From: Hygrocybe punicea
Taxonomy: Eukaryota > Basidiomycota > Agaricomycetes > Agaricales > Hygrophoraceae
Assembly: GCA_963556145.1 (NCBI GenBank)
Contig: OY744466.1
Coordinates: 1,426,001 to 1,490,000, forward strand
DNA length: 64,000 nt
Direction of reading: 5' to 3'
In this document: one piece after another, positions 45,801 to 57,659 of the stretch
Layout of the letters: each line of letters starts with the position of its first letter
How positions within the stretch are numbered: the first letter of the stretch is position 1
The notes under the pieces: model-generated
Database searches by the model: none
Told to the model about the DNA's origin: nothing
Seen by the model: the letters and a program-made list of their open reading frames with translations, nothing else
Position numbers and translations under genes: made by a program

Positions 45801-48393
45801 CGGAACACTTCGACTTACGCGGATTGCTATGGGATACACAAATTCCCCGCAGATCCTACACGGTGACTCCACGTACATCCTCCGTGACGAAATCCCTCAT
45901 CTTGCCGTTCCGTATATGGACGATATTCCCGTCAAAGGGCCTCCAACCCGCTACGAGCAACCCGACGGTACCTACGAGACTATACCCGAGAACCCGGCAA
46001 TCCGACGTTTCATTTGGGAACACTTCCAAGGTGTCAACCGTGTCATCCAGCGTTTCCGCTATGTCGGCGGTACCTTCAACGGCAAAAAACTCGAGTTGTG
46101 TCGACCCTCAGTCATCGTTGTTGGCCACCGATGCACATACAAAGGAAGAGTAGCCGACGACTCCAAAGTACAGAAGATTCGCGATTGGCCACTGCCGACC
46201 AACCTCACCGAAGTTCGCGCCTTTCTCGGTATCTGCGGCGTCTTGCGTATTTTTATCAAGGACTTCTCGCTTCACTCCCGACCCCTCGTCCGCCTTACCC
46301 GCAAAGGTATACCCTTCGAATTTGGTGAAGAAGAAGAGACCGCCGTCGACTACCTCAAAAATGCCGTCATTACGTCGCCAGCGCTGCGCGCTATCGACTA
46401 CACGCGTGAATGGGAAGTGATTCTCGCTGTCGATTCATCCGTTCTTGGAGTCGGCTTCGTTCTTATGCAAATCCGCGCCGACGGAAAGCGCTATCCGAAT
46501 CGCTTTGGTTCAATATCGTGGAATGAACACGAAGCCCGATACTCCCAGTCCAAGCTCGAACTCTACGGCCTCTTCAGGGCCCTCCGCGCCTATCGGATTT
46601 TCATTATCGGCGTCCGCAACCTCACCGTTGAAGTCGACGCGAAGTACATAAAAGGGATGCTCAACAACCCCGACATTCAGCCCAATGCAACGATCAACCG
46701 ATGGATAGCCGGCGTGCTTTTATTTGACTTTAGACTCGTTCACGTACCCGCTTCCGCACACGGTGCACCCGACGGACTCTCCCGACGTCCCCGCGCTGCA
46801 GAAGACCCCGAGGAGATCAACGATTCCGACGATTGGCTCGACCACTCCTACGGTTTCTTTATGGAAGTCGTCAACTACCGACCCGTCCCCATACCGTCTA
46901 AGCCGATTGCCGTATGCGGCCGCTGCCGTGCCACAGCTGACCGACTCCAAGAATTACCCGCCGTCCTCGTCTACACAAATCAGGAAGCCGTATCTGACAT
47001 ACCGCGATCCGATAAAGCCCGTGCGGCCGACGCTCGTCTTGCTCTCGTCGAGATCTGGTTACGAGATCTAACCCGACCCGCGAACTTCACGGACGAAGAA
47101 TACCGTCTGTTCCTACGATACGCCCTTGAATTCTTCGTCACCGATAACAAGCTTTGGCGCAAAGACCGTCACGGAAAACACAAACTCGTCATACCGCCCG
47201 ACCGCCGGCTTCAGTTACTCAAAGACGCTCACGACTCTCTCGGCCACAAGGGTATATTCTCCGTCTGCGCTCGGCTACTCGATCGTTTCTGGTGGCCGCA
47301 CCTCGACCACGACGTTAAGTGGTACGTCCAGTCTTGCCATCAGTGCCAAGTACGGCAAATGCGTTATCATCACATTCCGCCTACCGTCGCTACACCGGCC
47401 TCGCTATTTCGTAAAGCGTATGTCGACACAATGTTTATGCCACGATCCGGCGGCTATCGATACATCGTCCAAGCCCGTTGCTCCCTGTCTGCCTACCCTG
47501 AGTTCCGCATGTTACGCCGCGAGACCGGCTCCACCATCGGCACGTTCTTGTTCGAAGACATCTTATGCCGTTGGGGCGCTCTCGAAGAAATCGTTACCGA
47601 CAACGGCAAGCCGTTCGTAGAAGCGCTCGACTATCTTGCCTCCCGCTACGGTATCCGCCACATCCGCATTTCGCCCTATAACTCACAAGCGAACGGACCC
47701 GTTGAGCGTCGCCACCTAGATGTCCAGGAGGCCATTATGAAAAGTTGTGACGGAGATGAAAAGAAATGGCACACCGTAACCCACTCCGTATTTTGGGCCG
47801 AACGGGTCACGACACACAAAAGCCTCGGATACTCGTCCTACTACATCGCACACGGAGTAGAACCGCTTTTTCCATTCGATTTTGCCGAAGCTACGTACAT
47901 GGTTCTGACGCAAGATACAATGTCTACGACCGACCTCATAGTCATCCGCGCCCGACAACTTCGTAAACGAGAAGCCAACCTCGATCGGGTCAAAGAAAAG
48001 CTTACCAAATCTCGGCTCGCGTCCGCCCGGCAATTCGAGCAGAAATACGCCAACACGATCAAAGTTTACGACTTCGAACCCGGTAACCTCGTTCTCGTCC
48101 GAAATTCACGTATCGAAATGTCTCTCGATCGTAAAGCAAAACCGCAATACTTTGGACCCATGGTTGTCGTCAGGAAAACAGAAGGCGGATCCTACATACT
48201 CGCCGAACTCGACCGTGCGGTTTCTAAATCTCGATTTGCCACTTTCCGAGTCGTACCCTACCACGCCCGCTCAAAAATATCAATACCGTTGGATGACTTC
48301 TTACAATACCCCGATGCCGACGATACCGATTCAAACGATCTTGATGATCCGACGTACCCGCCCTCTATAGACTCCTCACCCGACGACGATTAA
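42882..48393 (+). pseudogene. Pol of Gypsy element B, split by a TRIM-like element
   Basis: Parts 42882-43825 and 45681-48393. Leaving out the 1.85-kb insert and one 4-bp duplicate, the frame is open for 1,218 codons, including the C-terminal GPMVVVRKTEGGSYIL part lost in copy A. YMDD is at 45913-45924; the integrase HHCC region is near 47215-47350. The insertion falls in the RT domain between PPMTE and HLAEAFGG. Point-mutation-free pol means this copy died by insertion plus the gag stop. Confidence 0.88.
43826..45676 (+). mobile_element. TRIM-like non-autonomous LTR element, 1,851 bp, inside pol of B
   Basis: Two LTRs of 159 bp (43826-43984 and 45518-45676) look identical, start TGGAGTAG and end CTCTCCA; CCGA duplicated on both sides (43822-43825, 45677-45680). 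The interior (1.53 kb) is strongly C-rich on this strand and has only Pro-rich chance frames, no gag or pol. A purine tract GAGGAAAAGGGG precedes the 3' LTR, and just before it lies a GGCGACG-AGGG-CGTCGCC hairpin. Identical LTRs mean recent insertion; enzymes must come from another element. Confidence 0.87.
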
Positions 48394-48599
48394 GCATTTC
48401 ATTTATATTCTGTCCACGTTATACCCCCATTTTATTTAGTTCCTCTTAGTTTTCCAACGATATGACGAATGATGCGAATAGTCCTATGTCTTCGGGAGCC
48501 GATCGGCTTTCCTTAGCTGGGTGAACAAGCTGACACGTCTTTTATGTACACGATATATTTTTTATATATACAATGGGCTCGTTATTTTATATATATATT
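48394..48599. other. Convergent spacer between pol and the antisense gene (element B)
   Basis: 206 bp, AT-rich (TATATATAAAATAT-type runs), probably holding both 3' ends. It is nearly identical to 31637-31842. Confidence 0.5.
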
Positions 48600-49987
48600 T
48601 TACAGGCGGCCGGTCTCGTAATCCCGCTTCAACATCGCCAACCTTGAGGTCGACCGTTCGAGATCGACGCGAAGCCGCTGGAACTCTTGACCGAAGTGGA
48701 CGAGGTGACGGTTGACGTTGGTGCCCAGGGCTCCCAGCTCCTCCGTAAGGACCGCTAGCCGTGCCGACACTTGCTCGTAATTCTCCATCGTCAAAACGAA
48801 CGGGTTCGCTGCCGAGGCCGTCCTAAGCCTTTTCGTCGGCCGCTCTTCCTCCGACTCCTCCTCGTCTTCGTCATCGTCCTCGACCGACTCCACCTCCTCG
48901 ACCCGCGGTTTGCTCGTTGAGGCCCGGGCAGGCCTACTGCGGATGGGCTTTGTCGTGAATGACAACGGCTTCCTCGTGCCGACCGCGACCTCTTTGCCCT
49001 TTCTGGTATCCACCTTGCGCCGACCCCCGCCCGTCCGGTGTGTAGCGTTAGTACATCTCTTCTTCAGCCTCCGGCATCGTTCGCACACGTAGCCCGTGAT
49101 GCCTCGACACGCCTCTTGCGCCTTGACGCAGTTGGTGCAGGGTTGTAGGGGAAACGGCCCGGTGAACTGTTACCAGGATCAGTAACTAAAGAACATATGA
49201 ACCGACACAAGAACTCACCGTCGTACCAGCCAAGTCTCCGGTCTCTACGCCCGGCGTATCTACGTCTTCTACATCGGCCGGTGTCTCTGGTGCCGGGTCG
49301 ACGGGGCCTTCCTCTGGCTCAACTGCAGCTTCCCCTTCCGGAATCGACTCAGTCCTTGGTTCACCCGCGTTTGCTTCAGCTCGCCGTTCTTCGCTGAGCC
49401 GCCGCCGATACGCGGCTCCATCCCTTTCAACCCGGTCCGCTTCTTGATTCCAGTGCTGCTCGTGTTGTTCTATTCTAAGCCGCTCTCGCCTTTCCTCTGC
49501 CGCCTTTCGCCTTTTCTCCGCCACCGCTCGTGCATTTGCCTCTGCCATCCATCTGGCCTCCTCTTCCCGCGTAGCCGCTTCTTCATCCGCCCGCCGTCTG
49601 GGTTCTTCCTGTTCCTGCCTCTCCCGGTCCGCCGCTTCTTTCAGCCACTCTTCGACATCGTTGGCGTACGATTGGCGGTCGGCCCATAACGGTGGCGTTA
49701 CTGGCCTCGTACCACCAGCTCGGAGTTCCACGACGATTCCATTGTAAGCACGCTGACGGGACGACATGAGCTATCTTAGGACACGCGTAGTCAATAAGGA
49801 AACTCACCAGCGCCTTCTTGCGGCCGCTTAACCATTGTTGGGCCATCCCCTCGTTGCCGTCCACCATCGTTACGAGGTCGTCGCTATGAAACACGGTGAC
49901 TGCGTTGACGGCCTCTTCGTAGTCCGCCCGGACGTCGGGTTCGATGCTTTCGACGAAAGCGAGGAAGTTGTCGTAGACTTGGGACAT
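48600..49987 (-). CDS. Antisense gene of Gypsy element B (coiled coil, Zn2Cys6-like), 3 exons
   Basis: Exons on the minus strand: 49808-49987, 49219-49752 and 48600-49166; introns of 55 and 52 bp; 426 aa. It lacks three residues (SVA, near NAS-VAG) compared with copies A and C, an in-frame loss. The six-cysteine motif, coiled coil, acidic run and PTKRLR segment are unchanged. All splice sites are kept, and no stops have accumulated, although gag of the same element carries one. That suggests either selection on this gene or too little time for decay. Confidence 0.75.
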
Positions 49988-50161
49988 TGTGAACGTGTGA
50001 TGGTGTAGAGGAAAGGTCGGATCAACAACGAGAATTTTTTTATTTTTTATTTTTACTGTGCCGTTGTTTGGCCGCTCACGTGATTGGCCACATTCGCGAC
50101 CCGCATTCGGAGACCCCATATTCTCGACCACGGATGGTCTCTATTAGAAGACCCAAGGAGA

Positions 50162-50956
50162 TGTAGAGGGTCCTCGACCCTCTGAGGCCGTAACATCGAT
50201 ATCTAGCAAATCCGCTCGAACCCGACGTCTCTAGCAATCTACGTTCGAACCCGACGCAACCCGACGCAACCCGATGCATACCGACTAGCACGGCCGCTCA
50301 CGTACCTGGTCGGTCTATCTCCTAAACTCGCGGAACTTCAAATATCATAGATAGATCTCATCGGACTGGGATCCCGACATCGGACTTGCCTTATTCACGC
50401 CTAGCGTCTCCCTTATGGGGATATAGTAAAGTATATTGCATCTTTTACGGTTTTTTATATCTTCCACCCATTTTCCCTGTCATCGTCGCCTCGCAACGCT
50501 CTTCCTACTTCCCCATTTTTATTCTCCTTTGTCTCCTCTCATCGGCCGAGGAATCTCGTCCGAATCTAGGTACACAAATTTGTAGTATAAAAACGGTGCC
50601 CAAGCGCCGTCTCAGAATAAGAAACCAGTTCCCCCATTTCCTCTCTCTGAGAATTAAGTCTCTCAGTAAATTCCATCGCACACATTGCTCGTCGGATTCC
50701 TCGATGCCCTCCCCGTCGTTCTACCGCCTTTATCTCTACGTTTCTCGTCACCCGACACCCGACCCGCCGTACCCGACATCGTCGGCTTCGTCGGCTTCGA
50801 TCGGTCTCGATAGATTTCAGTAGTTTACTCGGCGGCTTCTTACTCTTTATATCCTATTATCTTACTGAAGCTTGTTAGACTATTCCTAGTCACTTCTACG
50901 CTGACCCCACAGGCTTAGGATTATTATTCCGCAGCCACCCCGATCTCGCCTTTACA
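50162..50956 (+). mobile_element. 3' LTR of Gypsy element B (795 bp, complete)
   Basis: TGTAGAGG to CCTTTACA. Preceded by a short purine tract AAGGAGA. The right flank (TCGCACAACC) belongs to a TRIM-like element, not to the LTR of element A. So B was not inserted at the place where its left side now lies. Confidence 0.9.
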
Positions 50957-52292
50957 TCGCACAACCTCAACATTCTGCACAGCCACCTCGCGCAGCCACG
51001 TCACCAGCTTCGCCCACCAAAAACCCGACCAACCACGCCCAACCACGGCACCCCACGCTCCTTACAAGACCCCCACGAGGTTGCCGAGCCGGACGACGAA
51101 TCCAACAACGCCGTCGCGCAGCAAGCCGCGCCCTTGACCTCACCGTCCCCGTTTTCGACCTCCCCTTTTACATTCAGATGCCCACAGGTACATTACTGAA
51201 CACGCAAACCCTCGCAACACCCCCACGTTCGTACCACAACCCCACCGGTCTCGTTTCCACCTACGCCGTCCTCACCAACGCCGTTTTCACACCCACCCGT
51301 CCGTTGCCGCGTCGCCCAACCGCCACGTCACCACATCAACTTGCCCTCCTGGCACACGCCGGCACCTTCTTCCTCGATCCAATGGGCCCAGCACAACATG
51401 CCCGCGTCAACTCCCTTGCGCCTGCCGTCTCTGTACCAACCCAACGGCCTGCACCCGTGCGAACGACGCGTCCAAACCCACCCAATAAAACGCAACAACG
51501 GGCTACCCGCGCGAGAAGCCGTGGACCCCACGTTAACTCGCTTTATGGCCCTGCACGCCCGTTTCCAGCGCCATCGACCATCCCCGTGCATCCACAGGCC
51601 ATCCCAAAGCAACCGACACACCCCGGCCCTCCATACCCCACCTCCACACATGCAACCCCATGTCCCACACTCCTACATGTTCATGCACTACCGCGAGGAC
51701 CCATCCAAGCAATACGGCCACCCCCATCCGCGTACCGAGCAACGCGAGCCCATTCGCAACACCACCATGGCCATGAACCCCACGACCCCGTCCGCGCAAC
51801 GTACCACAACGGCCATACCCCAAACGGACGCGTTCACGGCCCCGCCTACGCATCGTACAGCGGCCCCATGTCCCCCCGCATCGACCCGTGCCCAACAACC
51901 CACCCGCTGAACCCGCGCCGCGCCGTGCCGCTTCTATTTTCACATTCCACCACTTTTTCCCCACCTTTTTTTGTTCACCACGACCCACCTTTGTTAGATC
52001 CATATGGAGTAGACTAGTTTACACCCTTGCTTTTCTTTGTGTGCTCTGCATTCCCTTTTTTGTTTTCTGCTTTTCTTTCAGTCCTTCCAGTTAGTTTCTT
52101 TCTTTCACTAGTGACGAGGGCGTCGCTACAGAGAGAGGGGGCACTTGTAGTAGTGGTGCCTGTCATGTCACGTGACCTGGACCTTAGTCAGTAGCCAGTT
52201 CCGGATGTAGTAGACAGACTTCTATCCCATCCACCTCAGCCATTCCGTGCGATTCCGTCCCCGATCCTGAGAGGTCCCTCGGGACCACTCCA
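50957..52292 (+). mobile_element. Right part of a second TRIM-like element, interrupted by B
   Basis: C-rich interior like that of the 43826 element, then GACGAGGGCGTCGC, a purine tract GAGAGAGGGGGCACT and a 147-bp LTR (52146-52292). That LTR is related to but diverged from the other (TGTAGTAGTGGTGCCTGTCA; GAGAGGTCCCTCGGGACC). The 5' half is missing at the B border. The 3' border at 52292 lies inside a hAT gene. Confidence 0.75.
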
Positions 52293-53570
52293 TCGGCAGT
52301 GACTCTTCCTCCGTGTCATCTACTCGTTGCTTAGTTACAACGTAAATGTCTTTATCTTGTACGAAGCCCGCCAAGCTCCAGCTTCCAAGGCAGATGAGTA
52401 CTCGAATCGACTGAGATGACAACCGATTGCGAATATGAGATAGAATGATTCTACCTTGACTGAACACATGTTCAACATCTGTAGATGTTGCTGTTTTACA
52501 TCCAGTTAGTCCTTCTCAATGAGATGCATTGAGTGATTAAACATACCAGGAATTGTCAGGTAATCGAGAGCCATACGAGCAAGATGAGGAAATGTAGACT
52601 TATGTTCGTGCCACCACAAGATAATGTCCTGGACACTTTCGGGGTCAGTGCTGAGGAAGCGAGAGAGCTCATCGCGAAGATCAGACTGTTTCGGGGCTGC
52701 CAGCGCAGGTAAATCATCGAAAATGTTCCGAGTCTTCGGACTGATGTTAGACACATGTAACATGTATCACTGGTGTGTCGGACAGACCTTTTGTCGTTTT
52801 CTAGGAGGCAAGACATCTGAGTTGCTTCCATCATCAGCCTCACCAGGCCGCTTTGCATATGATCGATTGAATTCATTATGGACGATTTCTTCGGCAGTGT
52901 CTATCCAGGCTGCTGGCCAGCTAGCATTCTTGAAGTATTGAAGTTTGTGACGTGGGTGCAGGACTGCGTTGAGGCAGTAGGAATTGTTTCTGATGAGAAA
53001 AATCGCTGGAACTCACCCATTGCGATCCGATAAACTTCGGATGTGTCTGACTTGTTGTAGTAGTGATTGAGGACTTTCTTTGCAGTGCTGAGGGCAACAC
53101 AGATCGACGGTGCGAATTTGGGATTGCGAGATTGGGTGGTGAGAGTCTCGTCAATGTGATCCATTGCAGGGATCACAGTTGCGAGGTTTGGGGTCTTGCG
53201 CGAAAAGAACAAGGTCGCATCTTTGAAGACCTACCAAATTGGGTGAGTTTCGATGTACAGCCTTGAATCATTCATTACCTTCAACGACACACAGAGCTGT
53301 TCAGCCATTCTCCATTCCTCGTTGTCAAGCTCATACTTGCGCAAGTCAGTCTTTTTGTTCCCTGTGAACTCATCAATGGCCGTACGATACTGCAATGCGA
53401 ACTCCAGCATGTCAAACGTGGAGTTCCATCGTGTTCTCATGTCTCGTGGCATTTTGGCCACCGTCATTTTCAACTTGTCCAATGTCTCAAACCACATCGG
53501 CAACAAGATCGTGCTTGAATGGATGATGGAAAAGGATATTTTACGCAGCTACAAGGGAAAGGTGAGTCTG
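52293..53570 (-). pseudogene. hAT (Ac-like) transposase, 3' part, broken at both ends
   Basis: Minus-strand exons give KMPRDMRTRWNSTFDMLEFA, NLATVIPAMDHIDETL, SICVALSTAKKVLNHYY, VLHPRHKLQYF-like and a NASWPAAW segment. The C-terminal dimerisation domain follows (LSRFLSTDPESVQDIILWW, FPHLARMALDYLTIP, then FSQGRIILSHIRNRLSSQS). These are hAT C-terminal hallmarks. The BED finger and the first catalytic region are absent; the upstream side ends near the element at 53597, the downstream side at the TRIM LTR. Confidence 0.75.
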
Positions 53571-53596
53571 GGTTCCTTTTTTCCCATGTACAACAT

Positions 53597-55078
53597 ACTA
53601 GTGTTGGGGAAGTTCGGTTTGGTCTGGTTTGGGGCCTTTTTGCCCAAACCAGAAACCGAATGGTCCGGTTTTCCACCTGAAATCCCCAAACCAGACCGGA
53701 ACCAATGCAAACCGTTTGCATCGGTTCTGTTTCGGTCCAAATGCGGTCTAGACCGTGAACCATATGGGCTGGGGGCCCTCACTCCCATCTAACCTTGCAA
53801 GAGTGCTGCACACGTCAATCGACGTGGCCGGCCTCATTACGAGGTGGGATTGGGGGTTTGGTGGGCTGCCCAGCCCTGTCCTAGCGAAACACACGCGTCG
53901 AATGCGTGTGTTCGGCCCCAGCTGTTGTCGTTTGGGTGTTGTGGTGGTGGTGGTGGTGGTGGTGGTGGTGGTGGTGGTGACCCGACGCGTCACATGCGTT
54001 GTTCGCGCGAAGGCGGGTTGGACCCGCAATTGCCGTGTTGGCCGGTTTGGGTAGGCGCGTGGTGGTGGTGGTGGTGACCCGACGCATCACACGCGTTGTT
54101 CGCGTGAAGGCGGGTTGGACCCGCGATTGCCGTGTTGGCCGGTTTGGGTAGGCGCGTGGTGGTGATGGTGGTGGTGGTGGTGGTGGTGGTGGTGCCCTAC
54201 GCGTCATACGCGTTGTGCACGTGACGATGGCCGGGTTGCACCCGCTTTGGTTGTTTTCGGCGGACGTGTGGTGGTGGTGGCATAGGAGCCTCTTCGCGTG
54301 GGTGTCCAGGCACCTCATACGCGTTGTACATGCGACGACGGCTGGGTTGACCCCGCGTTTTGGCGTTCCTCGGCGGTGTTGGTGTTGCGTGGTGGTGATG
54401 GTGGTGGTGGTGGTGTTGCGTGGTGGTGGTGGTGGTACGGTGCCACGTTCTGTGATATACAAATAAAATCAGTGAAAAAGTCAATAAAAATACATACCAC
54501 GAAGGAGCGGGGGTGGATGCACCATCCCCCGCTGCTCGATGACTACCATTCCACTCCGTTCACGTTCGTTTGCGTGCACGTGCGTTGGAGGAGTTGGCGT
54601 GTCCGGTGCGGTGTTGATCGCTGCTGTCATGGTCGTGGCCGTCGTCGCCGTCGTGGTGGTGGTGGTGGTGATGGTGGTGTTGGTGGTGGTGCGTCAACCT
54701 GTAATGTGTTAATGTGTTAGTTAAAGTTCAAATAAATAAAAATAACAAACATACACGGGCGGCAGGGAGTACCCCGCCGCCTGTTTTGTCGACCTCGGGT
54801 GCTCCATCGTCCTCATTTGGCGTACATCGGGGGTGTTGCTGGTGGGCATTGGTGACTTTGGGTGACTTTCGAAGTCAGCCAAGGAGCCGACTTTGGACTG
54901 TCGGTTTGCGGTTCAAACCGAGTTTGAAACCGTTTCGGCCCGCAGCCAAATCCCCAAACCGGAGATCGAACGGTTCGGTCTCCGCTGGAAATTCCCAAAC
55001 CGAAACTGAGACCGGCGGTTTCGGTTCGGTCTAAACCGGGTTTGGATTGGTCTGAGACCGAACTTCCCCAACACTAGT
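53597..55078. mobile_element. 1,482-bp element with hAT-like inverted ends
   Basis: The same 22 bp (ACTAGTGTTGGGGAAGTTCG and two more) occur at 53597-53618 and, inverted, at 55057-55078. The CTAGTGTTGGGG start resembles hAT/MITE ends. Subterminal parts are rich in CCAAACC/GGTTTGG words. No gene inside. No matching flanking duplication: the left neighbour is the hAT gene and the right neighbour a LINE, so this copy sits on a rearrangement junction. Confidence 0.7.
53930..54470. repeat. Compound satellite: GGT runs alternating with a GC-rich unit
   Basis: Each unit is a (GGT)n run followed by CCGACGCGTCAC..GCGTTGTTCGCG and GGTTGGACCCGC...GGTTTGGGTAGGCGC. Two close copies and two or three diverged ones. 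Another GGT-rich run is at 54650-54690. Confidence 0.8.
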
Positions 55079-55083
55079 GTGTA

Positions 55084-57629
55084 CTAAACATCGGCAGCAT
55101 AGGTCATTTTTGGGATAGCGATGGCTGTGTATAATTGTCGCATTAGCTTTCTGGGAACACCTGATTTGGGCCATGCCATCCTGCAGAAGAGATGGATCCA
55201 TTTGGAGGTCTTGGCGATTGCGTGTTCTCGTTGTTCGTGCCACCGGAGGTGCTGGTCCATGATAATGCCAAGGAATTGGTGTGTCTTGACGGGTTTAATG
55301 AGAGTGTTGTTGAGTGCGAGTGGGGGTCTTGATATGTTGCTGCGCTGTGAGAAATCTATCAGCACAAATTTGCTGGTTTCAAATTTAGAATTGTGGTCCT
55401 TAGACCAGTTGAAGGCTCCGTCTTGTTTTGTCATGATGTTTTTGATGAGTCTGTTGGTTTCTGTGAAATCTTTGCCTTCTACGTATATGGCAGCATCGTC
55501 TACGAATGCCACAGTGAGTTTGTGTCTGCCTGTGGGTATGTCAAGTAGGTCAGCGTGATAAAATAAGTATATTATCATGGATATCGGGTTGCCTTGGCCA
55601 ATGCCATTTTTTAGGTGTATTGGGTCGGATGTGTAGTCGTTGAAGGTGAGGTGGGTTGTACGATCCATTAGTATGTTATTGATGAGTTGGATAATGGGTT
55701 CGGGGATGTGTCTTTTCCTCATATTGTGGAGTAGCCGCTCCATCACCGCGTTTGGGAATGCCCCTTCGATGTCCAAGAAGAGGATTGCAGCTACTCTTTT
55801 GTTCCACCAGGCGTGTTTAATTCGATGAACTAGTATGTGCATAGAGTCAGTGGTGGTTCGTCCGGGTCACCCGCCAAAGTGGTGGGAGGGTAGGAGTTGG
55901 TGTTCTTCAACCATGGTTGTTATGGTTTCTGCGATGATAGATGTCAGTAGTTTTGGGAGGGTGTTAAGTAATACGATGGGGTGATAGGCTTTGGGGATGT
56001 CATATCTCGGTTTATCCGGTTTGCATAGCATGCTGGTGATGGAGTCCTTCCATGGGGCATAATAGATGTTGAGTGTGAGAATGGCGTTGAAGATGTTGTA
56101 AATGTGGTCTGAAATGAGTGCCGTGCATTCTTTGAGTACGATGTTTGGGATGCTGTCCAGGCCTGGGGCTTTGAAGGGAAGTATTTTGGTGAGGTGTTTG
56201 CTGATGAGGTCTTTAGAGATGTGTGTCATGTAGGGGACTTGATCTGGGTATATGTAGTCTTGTGGGACCGAGGAGTGTTCAGGTGGGGGGGAAAGAAGGA
56301 GTTAGCAATGGCCCGGCTCTTGGCTTCATTTGATGTTGTGTAGGTTATGTGACCATCCAGGTGGGTTATTTCCAGGGTGGGGATAGAGCTCTTGCTGCCA
56401 TCTCCTCTGGGGTTGTCACTGATGGGGTTGAATACACATTTGTTGATTGTCCAGAGGTCGTTGTCGTTCGCTTCATCAAGAAAGGCTGACCAGTGTTTTT
56501 CTTTGGCTTTGAGAATATTGTTACTGTATAGATTGCGTGTGGTTCTGTATTCATCGTGACTGGGTTGAGCGGCATCTATTCGGTGCTTGTAAGATAATCG
56601 ACTTAGTCTGTTTTTGTCTCGCTTGAGCTGGTTTAGTTGCAGTGTCCACCATTGTTTTGAGTGTGGGCATGGTGTGGAGATGGGGACTATGGCTTTGATC
56701 GTTGACTGTAGTACGTTGGTCAGTGAGGATATGGCGTCGTCTAGTTGTTGTTGGGAGGTGATGGGGGCTGTTGGGGGGAGTTGTTGTAATTGGGTGTCGA
56801 GGTGGGTGCGGAACGTGTCCCAATTTGTGTTGCGAAAGTTTCATGAAGGTTTGTCAGGTCTTAGTTGTGGGTGGAGGGCGATGGAAGTGGATATTGGTAT
56901 GTGGTCAGTGCTGGTTGGGCATAGTTCTGGTTTGGTGTTGCAGGAGAGTATGAGGTTGCTTGTTTTGGTGGTGCAGAAGACATTATCTGTTCTGGTCCAG
57001 TTTTTCGTTGCCATAGATTTGAGGGTGGGGAGGTTTTTGGGTAGCACCATTATCATGTCGCAGTCAGCCATAGCTTCGATGAGTAATCTTGCTTGGGCTA
57101 GGGCATTGGCGGTGAATAGGTGATGATTTCGCTCTTCATCCCATAGGGGGTGGTGTCTGTTGAAGTCGCCGCACCATAGCATATGGTCGGTGACCTGTTG
57201 GTGGAGGGTCGCTTCATGGGCTTGGGCGAAGGTGTGGAGGGTGTTGAGCGTGTCGGAGTGATGGCAATCATTATAAATGTTGAAGATGGAGAAGTTACCT
57301 GTTGGGCTTTTGATTTGGATCACCGTGAGGTTGTTGGATCCATGGATTTTTATTTGTTCCCAGTAGTTGGTGTTGAGTTTGGTATTGACAAAGATTACTG
57401 ATCGGGTGGGTGCTTTGGAAGTGAAGCAGTCAGGTGGGTATATAACTCTCCAGTTGTGCGTGGCTTTCATATTACCATAGTAGTTGAAGTATGGTTCCTG
57501 TATTAATAGAATGTCGCATTTAGTGTGGATTAGCGAATTGATGAGATCCCAATGAGCTTTGGCAGATTTGTTAAGGTTTATTTGCCAGACATTTAGCTGT
57601 GTCGGTTGTGGGTATGGTTGTTCAGGCAT
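55084..57629 (-). pseudogene. LINE ORF2 (endonuclease + reverse transcriptase), Tad-like, decayed
   Basis: From MPEQPYPQ at 57629: an AP-type endonuclease with NLNKSAKAHWDL, LLIQEPYFNYYG, WCGDFNRHHPLWD and TDHIPIS. RT follows: PFKAPGLDSIPNIVLKE, KPDKPRYDIPKAYHPIVLLN, LFLDIEGAFPNAV, GIGQGNPIS and FVDDAAIY. Breaks: TGA at 56841-56843 and 55867-55869 (both where Arg is likely), and a frame slip at a C run near 56290. The 3' end, including any RNase H domain, is cut off at 55080 by the neighbouring element. Confidence 0.8.
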
Positions 57630-57659
57630 TAGTCGAGAGGGTCAGGTGGGAGGTACTGC

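Noticed and set aside
38660..50956. Reading element B as simply inserted into the LTR of element A
   Set aside because: The right flank of B is TRIM-like sequence, not the missing part of that LTR, and the missing part is found beside element C instead.
53597..55078. 8-bp target duplication for the hAT-like element
   Set aside because: Compared several border choices; none gives matching flanks.
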